From Hanleya hanleyi (taxonomy: Eukaryota > Mollusca > Polyplacophora > Lepidopleurida > Hanleyidae), in NCBI GenBank assembly GCA_036873755.1, contig JAVTVY010020421.1:1-64000 (forward strand): a stretch of DNA of 64,000 bases, in the 5' to 3' direction. Shown one piece after another: positions 33,686-42,759 of the stretch. A program made the position numbers and the translations under genes. The notes beneath the pieces were generated by a model. That model was not told where the DNA came from, made no database searches, and saw only the letters and a list, made by a program, of their open reading frames with translations. Positions within the stretch are counted from its first letter, which is position 1. Each line of letters begins with the position of its first letter.

Positions 33686-34387
33686 TTAATAGGTGTTCCA
33701 GGGCTTGGGCGGTTGGCTCCGGCGTCGTGTTCGTCGCGGTGACTTGCTACGTGTCAGGGCTCTGGAGATGTGGGGTGTCCTGATCAAGGATGGTTTTTTA
33801 AAGGTCTGAAAAGAAGGTGCCCGTTGTGGTGGTGTTTTGGGGGGTGACTCCGGTTCCCATTCGGCTTCCCAAGAAGGTAGTGGGCCACTCGGCGATTGCT
33901 GGGTTCGCTGCATAAAGGCCCAGCGGTGGGGATTCCCCACCAATTCCTGTGGTACATGCATGTCTTTCAAGCCTTGAGCGAAGACCTCCCATCCTCCAGG
34001 ATCTGTGTGCGACCTGCGTTGACGCATCAGGTCATTCACTAAATCCGTCATGTGGGTCCCGGGGACCACCTGATTCTGTACCAGGAGTTCGCCTTTATCA
34101 TTCCAAGTCATGTTAGGATTCTGTTTCATCCGTTGTAATACCAGGCCAGCTTGTTTCTTGAGGGTTTTGAGGGTTTTGTATGGGACCATGAGCGCCATGT
34201 ACCGTTGAAGCGTCTCATTGTACCGTTGTACTTTCTCACTGTCGCTTAACCCCGGTCTCTGTAGGATCTATTGCATCTCTTCATCGAGGGTGTTTATGGT
34301 CTTCACCGTAGGTGGAACAGGGTAGGGCGATTGGAGGTTTTGAAGGAACCGTGGTTCGACGAGGACCATTTTTTTCGTGTGGTTCAT
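33686..34387 (-). pseudogene. core-associated Polinton protein, unknown function (in-frame stop)
   Basis: ATG 34,387 overlaps the TGA of the upstream gene as ATGA. The frame reads MNHTKKMVLVEPRFLQ, then an in-frame TAG near 34,268, then LSDSEKVQRYNETLQRYMAL and a long open part with VVPGTHMTDLVNDLMRQ and PQELVGNPHRWAFMQ. The C-terminus is very basic and proline/serine rich (SKSPRRTRRRSQPPK), fitting a DNA- or capsid-interior protein. I recognise it as a common neighbour of capsid genes in mollusc Polintons; its function is not known to me. Apart from the one stop it is open. Confidence 0.65.
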
Positions 34388-34728
34388 TGTCGCCCGAAGA
34401 GTCCACCCAATACTGGACCCAACACGGAAGCGGCCAACGGTGCTAAGATGGCCCCGAGAAAGCCGCCTTTCTGTAACACCTTTTTCTTTTGTGTTTGAGA
34501 GACTCGCTTATGGACTAAGGTTCGGAGACCTGTCTTATGCTTGGTCAACTTGGTCTTCTGAGCCGGAGTCAGTGGAACGTTGCCTTTTAACAGGTTGTAC
34601 CCGATCTCGCACAGACAGCGTACAAGGTCAGGGTCCGCACCGCGTACAATGGTTCGCACCAACTCGGGTGGGGCCGTCTTCAATACACGGAGCGTCGGAG
34701 CGTGCTTCCGTACTCGCGCAGACATCAT
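34384..34728 (-). CDS. pX-like virion core protein
   Basis: Start ATG 34,728, about 115 residues. DLVRCLCEIGYNLLKGNVPL, a lysine-rich middle (KKKVLQ) and a glycine/alanine-rich end (QKGGFLGAILAPLAASVLGP) match a small protein kept in many Polinton and adintovirus-like elements, compared by others with adenovirus core proteins. The hydrophobic C-terminus could touch membrane. It is intact. The weak TATA-like GATAAAAA lies at 34,762-34,769. Its TGA overlaps the next ATG. Confidence 0.7.
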   Translation of the reverse strand: MMSARVRKHAPTLRVLKTAPPELVRTIVRGADPDLVRCLCEIGYNLLKGNVPLTPAQKTKLTKHKTGLRTLVHKRVSQTQKKKVLQKGGFLGAILAPLAASVLGPVLGGLFGRQ

Positions 34729-34734
34729 GTACAA

Positions 34735-34880
34735 CTAATACTAGAACTCACAACTCTGCTCTTTTTATCTACCTCAGAGAACAGAGACAAAGTCAACCAT
34801 GCTGTGGTATTAATTCTTTTTATTATCCCCATCATCAAACACACACTCCAGCTGGGGGAGCCACTGTGGGTGTGTTTACA
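34735..34880. other. spacer between ATPase and core gene
   Basis: Holds the GATAAAAA box and an AATTCTTTTTATTATCCCC stretch near the ATPase stop. No gene. Confidence 0.4.
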
Positions 34881-35472
34881 TTATTTTTGCATGTACACGT
34901 GGTGGGCCTCTCCGGGAAAGATGCCGGTCCGTAGTCGAAGGTGGTCGGGGGTGGCTTGCTTGAGGTCGAAGAGCATATACCCGTGCTGAGGGGTTGTCGC
35001 ATCTTTGAAGGCTTCCAACGCAAACGGTGTGCGACCGGGATACATCTGTCTCGCCAGGTGCAGCAGTTGAGTGGTATCCCTCGGGTTTTTGAAGACCACC
35101 AGGTAGTGGGCATTTAAGCTGATGTTCCTATGTTCTTTATTTTTACTGAACAGATTCTGCACAATGTCGATGATGGCTGCCTTTGGTAAAGAGTTGGGTG
35201 ACCTGCGCATCCGTCTCCGCCATGAGATCATCCAGAACCACCAAGGTGTGGGGTTCCAAATCGGCCAGGTTGGGTAGGCCGTCCACGAACGTGATGTGGG
35301 GCATTGCTGCATACGCTGCCTGCCATTCTCCGTAACACCACACGACTCGGGCAATGGGTGGGGTGATCACGCTGTCGGCGTGTTGAAGGAGCTTCCTGAC
35401 GAAGTGCGTTTTGCCGGAGCTCGTCGGTCCTGCGATGACGCAAGTGAAGGGATGCTGCCACCGAGGGTCCAT
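34881..35472 (-). pseudogene. packaging ATPase, FtsK/HerA (A32-like) type, frameshifted
   Basis: From ATG 35,472 the frame reads MDPRWQHPFTCVIAGPTSSG with a Walker A (GPTSSGKT), then PHTLVVLDDLMAE as Walker B. Near 35,180 the frame changes: QLFTKGSHHR ends one frame, while DIVQNLFSKNKEHRNISLNA, HYLVVFKNPRD and LARQMYP continue in another to 34,881. Motifs and order are those of the genome-packaging ATPase of Polintons, which would pump DNA into the capsid. One small indel accounts for the break. Confidence 0.88.
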
Positions 35473-35474
35473 GG

Positions 35475-35838
35475 TTCGAGCTGTATGCGCTGTCGTGGTA
35501 ACCCGCTCTTGTAAATTTGGTACGAGTGAACTGGAGTGGTGGTGGTGGGTACAACGTCGGTCGTGTGGAGCTCGATGTGGCTTTACACGGGGTTTGGTGG
35601 TGGTGATGACTGGGCTCGTTTCGATCACGGAGGTGACTGGTGCTATCTGTAGACTGATTTCATTGCCACTCACAGCTGGGGTTCTAAGTTGGTTAAGTAG
35701 CGTGCTGACATAGGCTACGTCGTAAAACACACCTCCGTACAACACACTCAGCAGGGTTAGCAATATCACCACAAAGCCCACTTGCGCTTTGCGCGGTTTG
35801 GGAGACGCTGTGTTCAGAGGCAGCTGCTGCTTGTCCAT
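35475..35838 (-). CDS. single-helix membrane protein, reading into the ATPase frame
   Basis: ATG 35,838 opens a frame with one clear membrane helix (VGFVVILLTLLSVLYGGVFY, residues about 21-40) and a polar, histidine- and threonine-rich remainder. It is continuous with the ATPase frame, without a stop between them. Either the two genes have fused by loss of a stop or the ATPase has a membrane-anchored N-terminal extension. A TATAAAG box (35,887-35,893) lies about 50 bp upstream and contains the integrase stop codon. Confidence 0.5.
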
Positions 35839-35888
35839 AGCACCGTGGTCGAACGTGGAATGAAGGATGACGGTAGTGGTGTCTGGCT

Positions 35889-37251
35889 TTATAGTCGCTT
35901 CACCTGGTTGGCCGCCATCCAGGAATTGAAGGAACTGGGCCAGCCTTGCCATTTGACGAAATGAAACAGTTTACCACGCCGACGTTCCGTTTTCAAAATC
36001 TGCTTCACCGTGTAGTAGTCTTGCTGTGTTTTACGACAGGCTGTAATTCCGTCTCGTAAAACGTCCCTAGCAACGGTTGCCCTAGAAGATCTTCCAGTTC
36101 ATAGACTCGCTGCTGTCGGGGTAGGCGCCGTTTAATCAGGAAGTGCTCATCGCTCCAGTTGGCCAAGTAACTTTTCTCAAATTGACCTTGACTTTACTGA
36201 TCCGTACAGGGTCCCCGACCTTGTACACCTCCTTCGTCGTTCGCTGCGATTGCCTGGGGTACAAAACACGCCGGACTTGGGCTTCATTGCGTTGGGTCAC
36301 GGTAATGGGGGCTCTCTGTATACTCCGGTGATAGGCTCGATTGTAACCACTCACAAGTTTCGGGAGAACATCGATGTACCGCCTTGTATTTTTATAGGTG
36401 AAATATTTATACATGCGGCCTTTGAATGTCCTGTTGAACCTTTCCAAAACGGAAGCTTTGGTATTCTGGGCTTTCAGAAACTGTTGGAACGGTCTGTTGA
36501 GGAATTCCGTGCCTTCGTCGGTTTGCAAATACATGGGTTTGCGCCCGGTCTTGAAGATGTCCTAAAACGCCGCTATGAGATTCGCCCCCGTTTTCGTCCG
36601 GATGGATACCACCCACGCATACTTCGACAGGATATCGATGCACGTCAAGATATACCGATTCCCATCGTTGTGTTTGGCAAAGGCGCTCATATCGACCAAA
36701 TCCGCTTGCCATTGGGCATCTAGTCCTCCCACGATGACCCGGTTCCGTAGAAAATGGCGACGGGCAGCTCGATGTAATTACAAGCGTCTAATCCGTCATC
36801 CATAATTCAGCCGTCGTCCATTAGAGAATATCCGCGTCCATAATCCAAAGACCTATTCCATATTCCGTATAACAGTATTAGCACCAAATTCAAAAAGACA
36901 ATCATAGTATACATAAACATAGGCTTGTTTCCTGCAAGAGAGAAGCGGTCAACAGTTTTCAATGATGCCGGCAAGACATCATGATGTTCCAAAAATATCA
37001 AATCCGTATCGCTGATCAGTATTCTTAATCCATAATATTCGTTGTAAAGTCGTCATCTAAAGAATGATGTATCTCAGTCACGCTTTGATTGTGGCTGTAT
37101 AGGTGTCTTGTTTTCTTAACCAATCTCGGACTTGAGCACGTTGTATCCCCTGGGGTTTGGCCGCTCGATAGAGAGCCGTCAATGCACTATAGGCCACCGG
37201 ACTGTCGGGACTGTAGTATAAGTTATCCAACACATTCTCACAGCTCTTCAT
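35889..37251 (-). pseudogene. Polinton integrase with chromodomain (broken)
   Basis: ATG 37,251 begins an N-terminal zinc-binding-like region (SPVAYSALTALYRAAKPQGI). After a retroelement insertion (36,776-37,096) come WQADLVDMSAF with the first catalytic aspartate, YLQTDEGTEF with the second and VLERFNRTFK with the glutamate. Only about 24 residues separate the last two instead of about 35, so a short deletion removed the intervening segment. A TAG interrupts the rve core near 36,553 and a frameshift lies near 36,170. Then follow YLANWSDEHFLIKRR and FHFVKWQGWPSSFNSW, a chromodomain, ending at the TAA at 35,889. It would have inserted the element with 6-bp duplications. Confidence 0.85.
36776..37096 (-). 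mobile_element. Penelope-like fragment inside the integrase gene
   Basis: Reverse copy of the last 320 bp of the family, from the terminus AATTACAAGCGTC to GCTTTGATTGTGGCTGT. It has the same 3' end as the copies at 12,371, 16,449 and 33,277, but its 5' break differs. It is noncoding. Confidence 0.8.
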
Positions 37252-37278
37252 GGTGACAAATGATGATGGACCCTGGCT

Positions 37279-37761
37279 CTATCGTTTATTTATAACGGGT
37301 ATATCTTGGGCCAGAGTTTCTTTCTGATTTTCTTCGTTGGCTTCTGCCAGCACATTGTCCATGGTAAATGACCAGTCCAACTCGTCTGATGACCGATCTT
37401 CCTCCGTAAGCACTTGATCCACATCTACCACGGCATCTTTCAATGCAGACCATAGATCAGGGTGAAGGGTAAAATGGACTGTACCCCCATCTAGCCGAGC
37501 CAATTGAGCAAAGAAGGGGCCGCGTCGGATGTACACATCGTGACACAAGTGGATGAGGTCGCCATCCAGTTCACCAGACAACACCCGTTTGAATTTGGTC
37601 CAGCCCTCTCGGGACAGACGAATGCGAGCCGGGCACGGTTGTGTAGGGTCCGCATCACAGATGTCTCCCACCTCCTCCATAATATCGACCGTATCCGCAT
37701 AAACGTGCAGGAAGACCTCGGGGGTCAAGCTGAGATACGCCCGTATTATATGCTCCGTCAT
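37279..37761 (-). CDS. Polinton gene A, PC4-like tandem paralogue
   Basis: ATG 37,761, 160 residues, intact. REGWTKFKRVLSGELDGDLI and the following RRGPFF and TLHPDLWSALKDAVVDVDQ are shared with gene B. The pattern hydrophobic strand, T-L-x-x-x-x-W-x-x-(L/F)-x-x-(V/A)-(V/L) resembles the C-terminal strand-helix of PC4/Sub1 single-stranded DNA-binding proteins (S-L-x-x-x-Q-W-x-x-L). It seems present twice in the protein. TATAAATA (37,801-37,808) lies 40 bp upstream and contains the gene B stop. Another TATAAATA, for integrase, lies within its own last codons. The function is unknown; DNA or transcription-related binding is a hypothesis. Confidence 0.6.
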   Translation of the reverse strand: MTEHIIRAYLSLTPEVFLHVYADTVDIMEEVGDICDADPTQPCPARIRLSREGWTKFKRVLSGELDGDLIHLCHDVYIRRGPFFAQLARLDGGTVHFTLHPDLWSALKDAVVDVDQVLTEEDRSSDELDWSFTMDNVLAEANEENQKETLAQDIPVINKR

Positions 37762-37803
37762 GGTCAGTACGTGAATGGTACAAGATTTGACTGTCTCTCG
37801 TAT

Positions 37804-38301
37804 TTATAGGGACAACCCCGTGAGACCAAAGGATCGGGTGGTCATGTCACTGGGCTGACTGAGCCTAGCCGGATAATCAATGACATCATCTTCTGCCTCC
37901 GCTTCATTGCTAGACATTTGTTCATTGGGTTCTGCCGCCGCTTCACTCAGCGCACGAGCCCACTCCAACTGAACAGCTGACCGCTCGTCCGGTGTAAACA
38001 GCTGGTCCACAATAGGCACCACTTTCTCGAAGGCTGTCCACAAATCGGTGTCTAGGGTGAAGCCTCGCGTAGGGTCTTGGTAACGGCCCAGGCGTGGGAA
38101 GAAAGGTCCACGGTGTACGTAGATGGCATTGTCTATGTGGATGAGGTTTCCGTCGAGCTCACCGCTCAACACCCGTTTAAATTTGGTCCAGCCGTCATGG
38201 TGTAGCGTAACCGTATTAGATACGGTCTCAGCGGGCGACCAGCAAACATCTCCACGGTCTTCCACGAGGGTGACTTTATCTTCATAGACGTGTAACCTCA
38301 T
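37804..38301 (-). CDS. Polinton gene B, paralogue of gene A, start uncertain
   Basis: Open without a stop from beyond 38,400, but there is no ATG where gene A starts; the first ATG is at 38,301 (MRLHVYEDK), missing some 13 residues compared with A. It shares DGWTKFKRVLSGELDG, VHRGPFFPRL and TLDTDLWTAFEKVVPIVDQ with gene A. Two halves of the protein resemble each other (LHV-x3-V-x-L-x2-RGD ... TL-x3-GW and IHI-x3-I-x-V-x-RGP ... TL-x3-LW). An acidic tail (SNEAEAEDD) follows. A TATATAC box lies at 38,393-38,400. The lost start suggests decay or use of a non-ATG codon. Confidence 0.55.
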   Translation of the reverse strand: MRLHVYEDKVTLVEDRGDVCWSPAETVSNTVTLHHDGWTKFKRVLSGELDGNLIHIDNAIYVHRGPFFPRLGRYQDPTRGFTLDTDLWTAFEKVVPIVDQLFTPDERSAVQLEWARALSEAAAEPNEQMSSNEAEAEDDVIDYPARLSQPSDMTTRSFGLTGLSL

Positions 38302-38458
38302 CCGGGGTGTAAGGGGAAGGATGGCTCGTAGGACTGGTGACGTGCTTGACCCAATGAGGAACGGTGAATGACACACACTCTGACTGACCCTCGTATATAT
38401 CGGTTGCACATATGCGCATCTGTGGAGGCTCTGAAGAGCCGTTCTTTTTCTGTCGCTG

Positions 38459-38785
38459 TCATTGCCCCAGCGTCAGGGTCAATAGGGCAAAGACCATTAC
38501 TAGGCCAACGAGCCGTCGCTGGTTCCGGCGTGAGCGCTCGTGATCCATAATCCGGGCATCAAGGATGGCTGTCATAGTCCAGTTGTGGTGGGTGATAGCA
38601 CACCTCTCCATCGTGTGCACTCTGTCGAGGACCGCTTCTGTCAACTCTTTCAGGATCTGCCATCGCCCCTCGTTGTCGTCGCCATCTGCAAATTTGGACC
38701 GAACCACTGCTCGGTAACCCGTGAGTGAATTAACCACGGTGGCATGCTGTAAAATGCGCGTCGCATAGGGCTGGATTTCCGTCAT
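38459..38785 (-). CDS. tail-anchored small membrane protein, unknown
   Basis: ATG 38,785 was chosen because TATAAAA lies 46-52 bp upstream (38,831-38,837) and the earlier codons lack an ATG. The product has about 108 residues. A polar body ends in basic RRNQRR, followed by a hydrophobic end LVGLVMVFALLTLTLG, the layout of a C-terminally anchored membrane protein. I do not recognise the family. It is the outermost gene at the right side of the element, where early or host-interaction genes often lie in such elements; that role is a guess. Confidence 0.5.
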   Translation of the reverse strand: MTEIQPYATRILQHATVVNSLTGYRAVVRSKFADGDDNEGRWQILKELTEAVLDRVHTMERCAITHHNWTMTAILDARIMDHERSRRNQRRLVGLVMVFALLTLTLGQ

Positions 38786-38859
38786 GGCTCTGCAACCGTA
38801 GAATGAAGTTGTGGGATCCAGAGGGACGTGTTTTATAGACCATGTCACACATGCGCGCC

Positions 38860-39157
38860 TATACGTAGCTCTACGGGTGTAGTCCGTGATACGTACTATT
38901 CTGATGGGTTAGTGCAAAAAGAGAGCAACAACAACAAAGATTACAGCGCCGGAGGCGCTCCTGGATCCCCTGGAAAATCTTCTCCACGTTTCATGGTATA
39001 GCTGCGGTGAGGCAGGCTCAGGCAGCTGAGGCTCAGGCAAGTAGCTCCTCTCGAGAGATAGGCTCAGGCTGGTCAGGCAGGCTCAGACTGGTCAGGTCAA
39101 GCAGGCCAATGAATGCAGCAATGCCCTAAAAATTCCCACTTTTATACACCTACATAG
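38860..39157. repeat. CAGGCTCAGG minisatellite next to the right repeat
   Basis: Bases 39,010-39,110 hold imperfect GGCTCAGGCWG and TGGTCAGGCAG iterations. No gene is seen up to the inverted repeat. Confidence 0.55.
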
Positions 39158-39410
39158 AAGTACCCGGATGCAGGCGCGGACGTAGGCGAAAACATTCTAG
39201 TACCCGGATGTAGGCGCAGACGTGAGCGAAATTCTAGTACCCGTCCATTGGTTCTTTTATCGATCGCTCATTGGCTCTTTTTCTCGACCGCTTGGTGCAA
39301 ATGGAACTGCCCATCCTTCCCAGGTTAATTTACAATCCCCTTTTTGGGTTCAAGCTCTGTATATCGATGCCGCAACATTGTTGCCGAACCTTGCCGAAAG
39401 GGAGACCTTT

Positions 39411-39441
39411 GACCTTTTGACCTGGATGTGACCTTTGACCT
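39411..39441 (-). promoter_or_regulatory. DR1-type half-site pairs, right repeat
   Basis: TGACCTTTGACCT at 39,429 is the complement of the perfect DR1 in the left repeat, with a second diverged pair at 39,414. Confidence 0.4.
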
Positions 39442-39889
39442 TTTCAATCGACATTCATCCGCGCACTTCCGATGATGCCGCGCACTTCCGGATAACCCGC
39501 GCGCGCCCGCGCTGCGGCCGGGGCGGGCCGGGCCGGGAAAACCCCCACAGACAGGTCAGTACATGCATTCCTATCATGTTCCCAGGTCACACACCATTCA
39601 AACAGACCCTCATGCATACCCGGATGCAGGCGCAAACGTCAGCGAAATTCTGGCGGGAAAACCCCCACAGACAGGTCAGTACCTGTCCTATCATGTTCCA
39701 AGGTCACGCCCCATTCACCCAAACCGGAAGTGACGTCATACCCCTAATTTTAGATGCACCCATCCATGACTGGATGCCCCTTTACGAATGCTTCACTTTG
39801 ATACCTCACTCGACTTCATCGGACCATAAGTGGCCCACCTAGACCGCAAAAACGTCTATTTCCACACCCGTTTTCCACAATTCCCTATC

Positions 39890-40674
39890 TGCGCATGCGC
39901 AGGATGTGGAAAACGGCCGAGACACTACTCCAGGCGGTTGCTCCCTCACATATGCTTCACAGGGATACCTCACTCGACTCGATCGGCCCATTGGTGGCTC
40001 GCCTAGGCCCCAGAACGTCTATTTCCATACACTTTCTCTATTGCGCATGCGCAGAATGACATCAGTTCCACGTCACACCCAGCCCGTTGGATACTCCCTC
40101 ACGTATGCTTTACATTGATACCTCACTCGATCCAATCGACCCAATAGTGGCCCACCTAAATCCCAACACGTCTATTTCTATACTACGGCCAGACTGCGCA
40201 TGCGCAGACTATTGACAACGAACGACACACTAGCCCAGACGGATGCTCCCTCACGACAGCTTCAAAAAAAGACCTCATACGACACTATAGGATCATTAGG
40301 GGCTCACCTAAACCCTAAAACGTGTATTTGCACACCCCCTTTTCCCAGAATTCCCTGTCTGCGCATGCGCAGAATGTTGACAACGGCCGAGAGACTAGTC
40401 CAATCGGATGCCCCCTCACATATGCTTCACATTGATACCTCACTCAACTCCATCGGCTCATTAGTGGCTCACCTAGATCCCAAAACGTCTATTTTCATAC
40501 CCTTTGTCTATTGCGCATGCGCAGAATGACGATATTCCGACCCCACATCCACCAGTGGGATGCCCCTCACATAGGCTTCACATTGATACCTCACTCGACC
40601 CCATCGGTCCATTAGTGGCCCACCTAGACCCCAAAACGGCTATTTCCATACCCTTTGTCTACCGCGCATGCGCA
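39890..40674 (-). promoter_or_regulatory. six NRF-1-like palindromes, right repeat
   Basis: TGCGCATGCGCA or a one-base variant occurs at 39,890, 40,042, 40,195, 40,360, 40,512 and 40,663, spaced 151-165 bp. The palindrome is kept while the 140 bp between copies varies more. Confidence 0.5.
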
Positions 40675-41568
40675 GAATGACGATATTTCAACCCCACACC
40701 CAGCCCGTCGGATGCGCCTTCACGAATGCTTCACATTGATACCTCATACGACTCCATCGACCCACTAGTGGCCCACCTAGACCCCAACACGTCTATTTCC
40801 ATACACTTTGTCTATAGATTTAATATGCATTCCTAGTACCCGTCCTCTGCATGGCAGAACTGTACAACCCAGAACAAGTCTGGACATGCCTTGATCTCGG
40901 GGAGCCAGGTGTTCGGCACGTGAGCTCACTCACGCAGACGCCAGACCAGATGTTCACGGTCGCCGCAACATTGTAGCGAACGTGCAACATTGTTGCAATT
41001 CGGGGAGCCAGGTGTTCGGCACGTGAACTCACTCACGCAGACACATATGCACCAGACCAGGTGTTCACGATGCCGCAACATTGTAGCGAACGTGCAACAA
41101 TGTTGCAATTAGGGGAGCCAGGTGTTCGGCACGTGACAACCCCCAGCCCAAGCAGACGTCAGCGAAATTCTGGCGGGAAAACCCCCACAGACAGGTCAGT
41201 ACATGTCCTATCATGTTCAAAAATGACCATCCCCATACCCCATACAGGCCTGTATATTGTACAATACAGACCCCTATTGTAGGGGTAATCGAAAAGACAC
41301 GGACCTGACCGAAGAGACACGGACCGGACCGAAAAGACACGGAGGTCACCGAAGAGACACGAAGGTGAACGACATTGTGGAAAAACCCCACAGACAGGTC
41401 AGTACATGTCCTATCATGTTCACAGGTCACGCCCCATTCACCCAGACCGGAAGTGACGTCATACCTGCATGTCACCTTGAGCTGGTGGCGCCCCCTGGCG
41501 GAAGCTCCACGAGAACCAAGAGTTACCTCCCCGGAAAATGTGGCTTTAAATCCGTTATATATACTACT

Positions 41569-41574
41569 CACGTT
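41569..41574. repeat. target site duplication, right (CACGTT)
   Basis: Identical to 27,031-27,036. Confidence 0.9.
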
Positions 41575-42400
41575 CACCATGTATGCGTCAGACCAGATGA
41601 TTCCCGGGAGATCATAAACTGATGACGCGCACAAGACAAGCTAGCACTTTCATTGGTTCGCATACGATTGAGGAAATCCCGACCTCGACAGCACAACGTT
41701 CCGAACAACAACAACAACAACAACGTTCCCGACCTCAGCGTGAAGGTTTCCCTGATGTTAACGATATAAAACAGAAATTTTATACTCATTGGAATACCTT
41801 TTTCGGTCAGTATGAAACAAATATAGCGAGTAAAGAAACTACCATATTAAAGCACACCACGTTTATTCGGAGCGTAATAGTGGGAAACGATAAATCGCTT
41901 CCGTGTTTTTTCTTTGACGGAAGCGAGACGGAAACGGAACGATCGTTACCGTGAAATATTCTGGCATTATGATTCCTATTTATTAATGAATAATATTCCC
42001 TTATTGTCAGCCCAATTTTAATAAGATCCGTTATATTCTTCACCTGTTTTAGCGCTTTTAACATCTATCTTATTCTAGAGGGAAAACGGGGTCAGTCGTT
42101 GAAATAAAGGAAATGGAAGCGCAGTTGTCAACACTGTAACAGGCGAAAAATGAAACGTATCATGTCGACATTCGGCTAGTCATGAAGGGAAAGCAATGCA
42201 TAATAAATATATGTGAGCTAAATATTGTAGAACGAATATTTTTATAAATATAATTTTGCAGGGATGAGGTGGAGCAAACCCGTCAGCAGTATAGGAAACA
42301 CCAATCTTTTCTGCGACGGCAGAGGGATAATGCGTAGGAAATGCGGAGGGTGGATGACGTCGCGCCCGGTCGAGGTCAAGATTGAGTCGGATGTCACGTA
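41575..42400. other. Polinton flank, no gene recognised
   Basis: A frame at 41,622-41,954 starts with ATG and has six glutamines from a (CAA)n run, but shows no domain or splice support. The rest is AT-rich. Confidence 0.4.
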
Positions 42401-42740
42401 TGCGCAGATTGACGGTACCATAGCTTTACTTTCACGAACCACCCGACCAATCGGATGCTCCTCCACGAGTGCTTCACTATGACACCTCAAGCGACCCATC
42501 CGGACCGATAGTGGTCCATAACGACCTCAAAACGTCCACCCCCGGTCTGCCTGTGAACACGCATGCGCGGTCAGAATTTTTCAATCCATAGCCACGAGAC
42601 CCCTCCCATCGTCTCCTACAGGGTGAGACAGAGAAAACAAGAACCCACACCCCATAGCAAAATCCACAAAAAAACCCACCCCGAATACTCCTACCCCAAA
42701 CATGCATTCTTGGAGATGTCAATATGAACTGTAAGGGAGG
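42400..42740 (-). repeat. relic related to Polinton repeat units and the 62-kb repeats
   Basis: CACGTATGCGCAG (42,397) and ACGCATGCGCGG (42,559) bracket GGATGCTCCTCCACGAGTGC, TTCACTATGACACCTC and CCTCAAAACGTC, the order found in each 152-bp unit of the Polinton repeats. The following GAGACCCCTCCCATCG and CCCACACCCCATAGCAAA resemble the repeats at 62,040-62,300. Confidence 0.55.
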
Positions 42741-42759
42741 CCTATTAATCACATGCACA

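Larger units (their letters stand above)
27037..41568 (-). mobile_element. Polinton/Maverick element, 14.5 kb, defective
   Basis: The element starts AGTAGTATATATAACGG and ends with its reverse complement, with long inverted repeats and a 6-bp duplication on both sides. Between the repeats lie integrase, packaging ATPase, major and minor capsid proteins, core proteins and adenain-like protease, all on the minus strand, the gene set of Polintons and adintovirus-like elements. No family B polymerase motif is visible, and after removing the repeats and two retroelement insertions only about 8.4 kb of coding core is left. Integrase, penton, ATPase, core and capsid genes are broken, so this copy cannot act alone. 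Confidence 0.93.
39158..41568 (-). repeat. Polinton right terminal inverted repeat
   Basis: About 2,411 bp, some 640 bp longer than the left repeat because it holds more 152-bp units (six against three) and one more copy of the ACCTGTCTGTGGGG block. The tip is the exact complement of the left tip over AGTAGTATATATAACGGATT. Confidence 0.88.

Noticed and set aside
41622..41954. 110-codon frame with a glutamine run next to the Polinton
   Set aside because: The glutamines come from a (CAA)n microsatellite, and there is no domain, splice or repeat-family support.
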